The translations under genes and the position numbers were made by a program. This document shows positions 7,008-13,719 of a DNA stretch of 13,719 nucleotides, one piece after another. Position 1 is the stretch's first letter. Each line of letters begins with the position of its first letter. The notes below the pieces were generated by a model, which was given only the letters and a program-made list of their open reading frames with translations, ran no database searches and was not told where the DNA came from. Origin of the DNA: Phoronis pallida (taxonomy: Eukaryota > Phoronida > Phoronidae); contig JAOXYC010134443.1 in NCBI GenBank assembly GCA_028565715.1, forward strand, positions 1 through 13,719, in the 5' to 3' direction.

Positions 7008-7017
7008 ACTATTTATT

Positions 7018-7301
7018 TGAATTCAAAAATAACAAAGTTTTTCGAGATTTTCTTCATTGATTTGAGCTTTTTACAAATCAAGAAATTCTTCATTTACAAA
7101 AATTCAAACCAATTACAATAACCTGAGAAAATTATGGTAGATGTGAAGAGGCCAGTTCCCCCGTCAACACTCTCAATCGTTTTTAATACAAAGCATTCAA
7201 TATCTAGTTTAGTTGCCGTGGCAAGACTGTGTTTTACAACAATGCACTTTCAAGCACATTAAGACCCACATGTTCTTGCCACAGAATTACTGTTTTAAGT
7301 T
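7018..7301. other. non-coding stretch, nothing recognised
   Basis: AT-rich, with no supported gene. A 9-bp inverted pair gtggcaaga/tcttgccac lies around 7217 and 7274. Confidence 0.4.
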
Positions 7302-7379
7302 AAAACTCTGTGGGGTTTCCCTTTTTGAACTTCTAATGTTTCAATGGAACTTCAAAGGGAAATCCCACACACAGATTTT
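7302..7379. repeat. 78-nt imperfect hairpin
   Basis: The arm with ctctgtggggtttccc (from 7306) pairs with gggaaatcccacacacag (to about 7374), with a two-base bulge and a few mismatches. The outer aaaa/tttt ends also pair. The loop is near 7332-7345. It is another short foldback; length and bulges are pre-miRNA-like. Confidence 0.65.
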
Positions 7380-7428
7380 ACTGAAAAAATATATTCTGTA
7401 CATTTCTGATGATACCAAGTGACAGTTT

Positions 7429-7760
7429 ATAAGAGCTGTCCATCTGTTGACCACTGTATCAAGCTCGCTGTACCAAATAGTTTTCTCAAGAAATTCTATA
7501 TGTAAAAATATCTAAGCTTGCAACAAGCTTTACCAATAACAAACAATTTGCTTTTAAACATGATAGGAAAAGTAACAGTATGTAATAGAATTACTTAACA
7601 AGAAAACAAGATTTGTAAAAAATAGTCTTAAGCTTCCAATAGGTTATATTACAGCTCAAAGCAGTCAGCTCACATGATAGGAACGTTGGTAACAGTTTGT
7701 AAAGAGAATTCGATCTGTTGATCACTGTTGATGGCTGTATCAAGTACAACTTCCTGCTAT
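7429..7760. repeat. diverged internal duplication
   Basis: Two word pairs recur in degenerate form: ctgttgaccactg...tatcaag (about 7444-7462) against ctgttgatcactg...gtatcaag (about 7715-7743), and catgataggaa...gtaacagt.tgtaa (about 7559) against the same at about 7673. This suggests an old duplication with later indels. No gene is seen. Confidence 0.4.
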
Positions 7761-7839
7761 AGTTGACAACATGAGAGTAGATTGAAGTACATTAGTGCTT
7801 GCTATCAGTGATAATCACAGTATGATAAATCACTTGCTA

Positions 7840-8033
7840 CATATCCAGATGGCAGGAATATGACTATATAATGCCCAGGGTCATTGTCTGAGACTCTCTG
7901 GGTCATAAGATGGCAGGAATATGACTATATAATGTCCAGGGTCATTGTCTGAGACTCTCTAGGTCATATCCAGATGGCAGGAATATGACTATATAATGCC
8001 CAGGGTCATTGTCTGAGACTCTCTAGGTCATAT
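7840..8033. repeat. 61-64-bp tandem repeat, three copies
   Basis: Units lie at 7840-7903, 7904-7964 and 7965-8028, followed by a few bases of a fourth. They are nearly identical, differing by a three-base deletion (tcc) in unit 2 and two substitutions. Each unit contains gactatataatg and two copies of the word ggtcat. High identity means recent expansion. There is no coding role. Confidence 0.95.
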
Positions 8034-8686
8034 ACTGACCGCAGAACTAACCAACAGCACTTCAAGTTGACGTCAGAATGGAGACACATGGATGAGGTTC
8101 GGAAATAAGGTGGTGAAAATAAGGAAAACGTCTACGATCAAATCAACGAGCAAACCTGGTCATTTTACAGCAACACCAAATGTTTTGTTAACTACAAATG
8201 ATATCACCAGCTAATGTTAGTTAAAATTCTGAAGTTTTGTTGTTTTTGATCAAGGGAATAATTAGGAAATGCCCCCAACATTATTTTTACACATGAGACA
8301 TTTAAAAGTACATGTGTTTTGTTGTTGTTTACAGGGCCATGTCTCCCTACAGTTTTTTAAATGGAAAACTATGTACGTCAAACACCAATAATCCTCATGC
8401 ATGAACATTGCTGTATTGTTTACTCAAGTCAACACATGTGAAAACAGCTGATCTAGTCATAACATGCCCAGTGATAGTCAACTTATAATCCCGACCTTAT
8501 GCTACAAGCCATAACAATCAAATGTGTGCAAAAAACTGTACCAGTGTAGGATATTAATTAAACCCATGGCTTATAAATGACGTATCAAGTATAACTCTAA
8601 GGTTTCTTAACAATTTTTTTTTATTGGAAAATCCATCAGAAAAATTGAGGTGTCATTTCACCAATGTATCACTGTACAAAAACTAA
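8034..8686. other. non-coding stretch with a word shared with the left-edge foldback
   Basis: No gene is supported. ggaaataaggtgg at 8101-8113 is the exact reverse complement of 6-18, and ggaaaacgt also recurs nearby. This may be a fragment of the same repeat family. A CRE-like TTGACGTCAG lies near 8068. Confidence 0.4.
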
Positions 8687-8720
8687 CTGGTCCCCGGTAA
8701 ATTTTCCGGCAGGGGACCAG
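8687..8720. repeat. short inverted repeat
   Basis: ctggtcccc (8687-8695) and ggggaccag (8712-8720) are exact reverse complements with a 16-base loop. A looser inverted relation (cccagacctaaaac with gttttgaggttctggg) follows at about 8757-8806. Confidence 0.7.
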
Positions 8721-8806
8721 ACTACAAAAAGAACCCTGGAAAGGAAACCAGGAACCCCAGACCTAAAACAGACTGGGGGGGTTTTAGTTTTGAGGTTCTG
8801 GGTTTG

Positions 8807-10740
8807 CATTTGTGTTGCGTGATTATTGTATCTGGGTGAAGTGAAAGGGTTTTTGTTCATACTTCACAGCTTAGTGGTTAGTGTCCTGTCCTTTTAACAA
8901 AAAGCACAAACTTGGGTGCTTCCTACTGGGCTAGGATAGAATGGCATTGTGAGTGTTTAGCAATGGTAAATGCGACTCTTCGGAGAAAAAAACTGAGTAT
9001 TATTATAGGTGTGGAAGCTCTGTTTTCAACTCAAGCGTGACTGTTGAAGGGCGGGGACCCCCCTTGAAACACAAACTTCAGAACTAGTGTAAAAGCAGCC
9101 ATTTTATGTAGAGTTGTCAAAAGATAATGACGAATCCTTGACCGAACGGCAAAAAATTGTTCCATGAATCTATATTCAAAATAAATCAACCAAAAGAATT
9201 ATAGGATTAGTGTTTTTTATGGTTATTTATAGTGATCAGTCCTAAGAGTTAACAATTAACAAATCATGCATTTTCTGACAAGCTTTCAAGATTATTTCTA
9301 AGCTTAAAAGCTTTTAAATTTGAATCGGGGCTTATAAAAAAAACTGCTCCGGTAAAAAATTGCTTAATGCAGGAAGTAACATTTATATTTGTAATCATGA
9401 ATAAAGCCGTGTTAACCCAAATAAAAAAAATCTTCCTTGTTTGGTAGAACTTTGATGGCTTTGGTTATTAATCCTCAAAAAAAGTTGGGTTACGTACACT
9501 GGTTTGGGGCTGCTTTCACATTCAAGAGTGAAGGTTGTTGGCAGGCAACTAACAACTGGGCAACAACTTCAAATTCTAAGTTCAAATTGAGCAGGTTTAC
9601 ATTTGATAACAGTTGATGTTTCATCTTAACACCGGAAGAGAGATTTAATTAGAAAACCAGAACTTGAAAACTACAAGGTAGACGTGGGGATGAGTTCACC
9701 TCAATGAGTTCAGAGAGCTTGATGAGAAAGTTCTGCTGAGTTGAGCATTCATGTGTACTTCTTCAATTAACATTACAGTCAGTCAAGGGCAAGTTGAACA
9801 CATGGCTTGAGACATGGCAATATTTTGAACATATGGCAAAAGATAGTTTCAAGCATTGAGTTCTGATTCAGCAATGTAGAGATATCAATTTTTAATTTAT
9901 TCTAAAGTAGATTGGGTCAGTTTTTTGGTTAGTTAAATCAAAACCTTGGTTCACCACATACAAATATCTTAATTTTGTGAATAAAACCTGATGAGAAAAA
10001 GTGGTATCCACTTACTTACAATCCGGGAGGGAGGGGGTTAGCAGTACTTCCATTGTATGGATGGGTACAGATGTGTTGTGGATTTGGGTCAGGCTTTCAT
10101 CATTTCGGTTTTGCTAAAGTCAGATTTTCATCCATTTCAATACTAAAATGGGTTCATTTATTGACAGTTTTGGGTATTTTTGGGGGTGTAGGTATTGCAA
10201 TGTGGGTACGAGTTATTCAGTCAACGTGTTTCCACTGACTGAATTACGGAAGTTATACGAGGGACCACAATATTGTACCAGAATGTGTCTATTTTTCCAA
10301 TATATGGCAAATTTGGTACTGGTACCTTTTTTAGTTTAGATGGGTATTGAAACAATTCATTGTCTATTTTTGAGGGGGACGGGGGTCACTACTCACATCA
10401 CTTTAATAAACCCACTTACCATTTAAAAGAGTTGCTTCATTTTCACCTGTTTAATTTCCTCAGCAGGTTGGAACTGAAAAAGATGAAAATACTTGATTAG
10501 AATATGAAACAAAAACACACATTGCAGTTAAAAAGGAATTATTAATTATTTTTTAACTTCTCCATCCATTGTAAGCAACTTGATGTTTGATGACCAAACA
10601 AAATTTTGTTATAGAATGACTAATTTATCAGGGTTTATTTACTGACGACTCTATTGGGAGCACAGTTCTGACATCAAACACTAATAATCAAATAACCATT
10701 AGAAAAATTGAAACATTTCAATTTCAATTCCGACAATGGC
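8807..10740. other. long AT-rich non-coding stretch
   Basis: No gene is supported on either strand. A very degenerate tRNA-like head may exist near 8870-8935 (agcttagtggttagtg resembles box A, but box B is not credible). Two 60-codon frames around 10053-10339 overlap in different phases and have no motif. The pyrimidine tract with TTTCCTCAG|CAG at 10455-10465 resembles a splice acceptor, but the frame after it closes quickly. Confidence 0.4.
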
Positions 10741-10981
10741 CACCTCGTTGGTCCCAATCTGTCGTCAAATCGCAAATCAACTAGAAATGTTGTGTACGAG
10801 TCCTTAACCCACTCTTAAGAGTAGGTTTGACTTTTTTCGGAGAAAAGGCTCTCGAATCACGCCTAACAGGTTTTTTGAATTTGTTTACTCAGATGCAATT
10901 TAGTTATGTTCATCAAAGGACTCAATACACACGATTTCTAGTTGATTTGAATTTTGACGCCAGATCGGGACCAATGAGGTG
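10741..10981. mobile_element. 241-bp MITE-like element with 65-bp terminal inverted repeats
   Basis: The left terminus (10741-10805, starting cacctcgttggtccc) and right terminus (10916-10981, ending gggaccaatgaggtg) are inverted copies over about 65 bp with roughly ten differences. The middle has no transposase and carries the palindrome actcttaagagt. The layout is that of a non-autonomous DNA transposon. The flanks gacaatggc and gacagtatc agree at six of nine positions and could be a worn target-site duplication. The superfamily is not assigned. Confidence 0.75.
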
Positions 10982-11268
10982 ACAGTATCTTTAACATTCA
11001 AATATTCATCTGTATTTAAAATCAATTACCACATCTCACAACCAAGATCTGAGAAATACTTTTAGATGTTTATTTCTGGTAGACACCCCACTGAGAAGAG
11101 TGCATGGAAAGTGTATGGTTATGATTAAGCAGATTAAATCATTGCCAATACTGGCTGTTAAAACTCAAAGTGATCAAATCTCATGCATGGTTAGTTTTGA
11201 ATACAAACATGATATATAGACTGGGTTTCATGGGATTGAGTCAGATTTCATAAGGTGACTGCTAGGCG
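10982..11268. other. non-coding stretch, nothing recognised
   Basis: No gene, RNA or repeat is seen between the two transposon-like elements. Confidence 0.4.
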
Positions 11269-11675
11269 CTAGTGCTCGGAATCGCGGAATATTTCCGCGT
11301 CGATTAATCAACCGAAAATCCGACTGATTAAGGGATCATGATCGATCTTTTTTGCCACTAAAAGCGCTAAACATCGCCGTAGGAAATGCCGCCATGATGT
11401 TTTTTCACCAATGTTTACAAGCGTGGGGAGGTCATTTCTCGCTGATATTTGCCGATTTTTCAAGAAAAAAAAATGAAATGAGGTTTTTACTCTTTATTGA
11501 TGGCTTTTTCATGCAGGGATGATTGAAAACAACACTCGGATAAACAATTTGCGGCTGTCACGAGCAAAACTCGATGATCGCGGATGATCGATCATTTTTT
11601 TTCATGATCGATCTACGGCAATTTTTGGCTGAACGATTGATTAATCGATCATTCGATCAATCGTCCGAGCACTAG
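11269..11675. mobile_element. 407-bp hAT-like non-autonomous element
   Basis: The ends ctagtgctcgga (11269-11280) and tccgagcactag (11664-11675) are perfect 12-bp inverted repeats. A second inverted pair, cgattaatca (11301-11310) with tgattaatcg (11638-11647), lies inside them. The TAGTG-type start resembles the TAGNG ends of hAT transposons. The interior is dense in GATCGATC/ATGATC words and has the palindrome cgcggaatatttccgcg (11283-11299). No 8-bp target duplication is visible at the flanks, so the hAT assignment rests on the termini only. Confidence 0.6.
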
Positions 11676-11841
11676 GTACAGCTCATTTCATCTCACTAGA
11701 CTAGGAAGTCATTAGCTAGAGGGATTTTTGTTAGTCAAACTGATTTTGAACATCAAGTTGTCTTTTCAAGTTTTATAGAGCAGAAGAATGCTGTGATCTG
11801 ATCATCTCTGAGTATGTAACTTCTTTAGAAACGAAATAGAA

Positions 11842-11972
11842 AATGAAGAAATAAGACAGAAGTAAACGGCAAAATTATAGTGATATTTCAGTTGTTCAGT
11901 TTGAAAAAGAATTCCTTTGTTTTCGAAATATCACTATAATTTTGCTGTTTACTTCAGTCTTATTTCTTCATT
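11842..11972. repeat. 131-nt hairpin with 48-bp arms
   Basis: Arms 11842-11889 and 11925-11972 are reverse complements over 48 bp with two mismatches. The loop is 35 bases (11890-11924). The arms include gcaaaattatagtgatattt-type sequence. It is a compact foldback element without coding content. RNA from it would form a stable long hairpin. Confidence 0.9.
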
Positions 11973-13288
11973 CAGAATTTAATGCATACAAATTCCAAAT
12001 GTACTCCTGTAGGACACAACAAAGTTTCCAAACCATCAAGACTCAAAATAATTCAAATTTCTTCAAATGCTGTCATCAAAAGAAAAAATTATCACCATGC
12101 AAATTCTAAGAAAAACAATCAACCAGTACATATAATGATAACTATTTAAACAAAGCATCAAGGAACAAGACAACTAGCTCAACATGGTTTTGAGTTGATC
12201 CAAAGTCCCTCAAGATCACAAAATTAGTGACTCACACATATTCTTACGATTTAAAAAATCGATAGAAACCCAAACCTACATTAACCCGATTCTGATGAAA
12301 ATCTTATTGCTTTTGAAGTTTTTTACACCGCGAGTTATTTTTGTAAACTCCTTTCTAGACAGAACTCTACTCAGCATCTGTAAATCCTCATTCATAATTA
12401 GAGACTTCAAAGCTAATTAAATCTCCACGATCAGTCTAGGTTCAAACCAATATGTTGACCTAAGATTGCACAAATTACTGCTAACACTTACAGCAGTTCA
12501 TAGGGGGATTTTGTCAGACATTAATTAATGAGGTTCTGTCATGAGCATAAGAAATTCAGCACTAAAAATTGGTAATCACCTAACACAGGGCAAGACTGCT
12601 TTAATTTTGGGCAAGATTTTTTGCAAAAAATATGTGGTTTTTAAAATAATGAATCTTTTGACCCAAAGCGATTTTGCTTTGTCTTCGACCCTCCACGAAA
12701 CATAAAAGTCAACTACGGTAAGTAAAAACTGTAATAAACTTGGTAGTTTTCCAGAAAATCTTGAGGTTATTGCAAAAGCTGTCAATATTAAGAAAAAAAC
12801 AAGGTGATACCAAACATTTGGAAGGTAACTACTGCAAAACCGAGTACAAATAAGCAACCCGCTCTTTAACTTGAATTTTCAAAGCCTGGGTGGCTCATTA
12901 TGGAGAACCCGGTAGTTTTGTTATAAGTTGAGCTACAAAAAATGCATTGTGCTTTTGCTTTCCAAAAGACAATGGAAGTATTTGAGCCTTGGTCTTCACA
13001 GCCTGGAGGTTTTATGATAAATTTCTCAAAACCTGAATTCCAAATAACACATGGATCAAGATCCTTAAACAAAATCAGAAAAATGTGTATACTTGCACTG
13101 AACAGTAGAATTACAATCCAATTCAAATCCAATATACATGTGTCAGACTCACTAAAGGGTGGGTGTAATATGACTGTTTTGTGGTCAGACCAGATGCTTG
13201 CAGGAGTTTATATTGAATTATCATTTCAGCATAGTCACTGGGCTTTTATAAAATAATGACTAGGTAGAGACTGCCGACACTTGAGTAA
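11973..13288. other. AT-rich stretch without a supported gene
   Basis: Three frames of 88 to 104 codons lie at 12576-12857 (-), 12866-13132 (-) and 12942-13256 (+). The last two overlap on opposite strands, and none has a recognisable domain. The first has a hydrophobic N-terminal half and then a charged segment (FYVSWRVEDKAKSLWVKRF), which is mildly protein-like. A plus-strand GTAAGT follows ACTACG near 12718. I do not call a gene. Confidence 0.4.
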
Positions 13289-13719
13289 CTGAGATTTTTG
13301 AGAGATTTCGCTCAATATTTTGCACCCCCCTTGTGCGCGATTGCGAATAATTCAATTCGAGAGGGGTTCGTCCCTGCTATTTGGAAATGTGCGAACGTTT
13401 GCCCTATTCCTAAATGTAACCCCCCTAAAACCATTCAAGATGACTTACGTCCCATTTCACTTACCCCTGTCATTTCTAAAATTGTTGAATCTTTCATTGG
13501 TAACAAAATTCTTGATTTTGTAAATCCACATATTGATTTCTATCAGTATGGCGCTCTTAAAGGTGGTTCAACATCAACTGCTCTCATTGATATTCTTCAC
13601 CATTGGTATACACATACTGATCATGGAGAGTCAGTGAGAGTATTGTTTGTTGACTACTCAAAGGCATTTGATCATGTTGATCACAATATTTTGATTTCAA
13701 AGCTTAAAGCTTTAAACGT
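13289..13719 (+). CDS. LINE (non-LTR retrotransposon) reverse transcriptase, partial
   Basis: The frame is open from just after a TAA (13286-13288) to the window edge: 143 codons plus two bases. It is typical of the reverse transcriptase of CR1/jockey-group LINEs. In order it shows an N-terminal APPLCAIANNSIREGFVPAIWK block, the DLRPISLTPVISKIVE motif (residues about 52-67), QYGALKGGSTSTALI (about 86-100), and catalytic motif A, LFVDYSKAFDHVDH, with the metal-binding Asp at residue 122. The YxDD motif C would lie beyond the edge. The upstream stop and the lack of endonuclease sequence to the left suggest a 5'-truncated or decayed copy, the usual state of LINE insertions. A 67-codon frame at 13320-13523 is a shadow in another phase. 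Confidence 0.9.
   Translation, partial: MRFLRDFAQYFAPPLCAIANNSIREGFVPAIWKCANVCPIPKCNPPKTIQDDLRPISLTPVISKIVESFIGNKILDFVNPHIDFYQYGALKGGSTSTALIDILHHWYTHTDHGESVRVLFVDYSKAFDHVDHNILISKLKALN

Noticed and set aside
7840-8033. CRISPR-like spaced repeats
   Set aside because: The units are simple head-to-tail tandem repeats without unique spacers, in eukaryotic DNA.
8870-8940. possible tRNA-like head (agcttagtggttagtg)
   Set aside because: Box A is passable, but no box B or cloverleaf can be formed.
10053-10339. two overlapping 60-codon frames
   Set aside because: Different phases, no motifs, and low-complexity G/T-rich sequence explain the absence of stops.
12576-12857. 93-codon minus-strand frame with a hydrophobic first half
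   Set aside because: No recognised family and no convincing splice sites; AT-rich DNA easily gives such hydrophobic frames.
12866-13256. overlapping frames on opposite strands (88 and 104 codons)
   Set aside because: At most one could be real, and neither has a domain, signal or supporting splice context.
13320-13523. 67-codon frame at the LINE
   Set aside because: Out of phase with the reverse transcriptase frame that carries all the conserved motifs.

Overview
The window looks like metazoan, probably marine-invertebrate, nuclear DNA. It is AT-rich, has no operon-like gene packing or ribosome-binding sites, and contains a splice-bounded exon, tRNA-derived repeats with pol III boxes, a non-LTR retrotransposon and many small inverted-repeat elements. 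The phylum cannot be settled from the sequence alone.

The one convincing host gene piece is on the minus strand at 5534-5672. It is a first coding exon with a strong Kozak ATG and a GTAAGT donor. Its 46 residues resemble the N-terminus of the PCTAIRE kinases CDK16/17/18, best CDK17. Everything to its left (1-5527) would then be first-intron sequence or beyond. Everything to its right would be 5' untranslated, intronic or upstream sequence. No further exon of this kinase was found.

The rest is a mosaic of repeats. From left to right: a nested foldback at 15-110; a decayed SAP-domain-like coding fragment at 316-606; short tandem duplications near 790 and 1652; a 54-bp minisatellite at 2803-2990; a degenerate tRNA-like sequence at 4106-4176; a minus-strand tRNA-derived SINE with its A-tail at 4693-4875; and a 43-bp tandem pair at 5388-5473. 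Next to the kinase exon come a 399-bp inverted-repeat element (5986-6384), a nearly perfect 66-nt hairpin (6556-6621), a tRNA-like gene with pol III terminator flanked by inverted arms (6830-6915) and a 35-nt palindrome (6973-7007). Further right are a hairpin at 7302-7379, three copies of a 61-64-bp repeat (7840-8028), a MITE-like 241-bp element (10741-10981), a hAT-like 407-bp element (11269-11675) and a 131-nt hairpin (11842-11972). The right edge cuts through a LINE reverse transcriptase reading frame (13289-13719).

The most notable features are the unannotated kinase exon and the density of foldback sequences around it. If transcribed inside an intron or 5' leader, several of these would form long double-stranded RNA. 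I saw no evidence for a wholly new biological system, and most open reading frames longer than 60 codons here look like chance or antisense frames.
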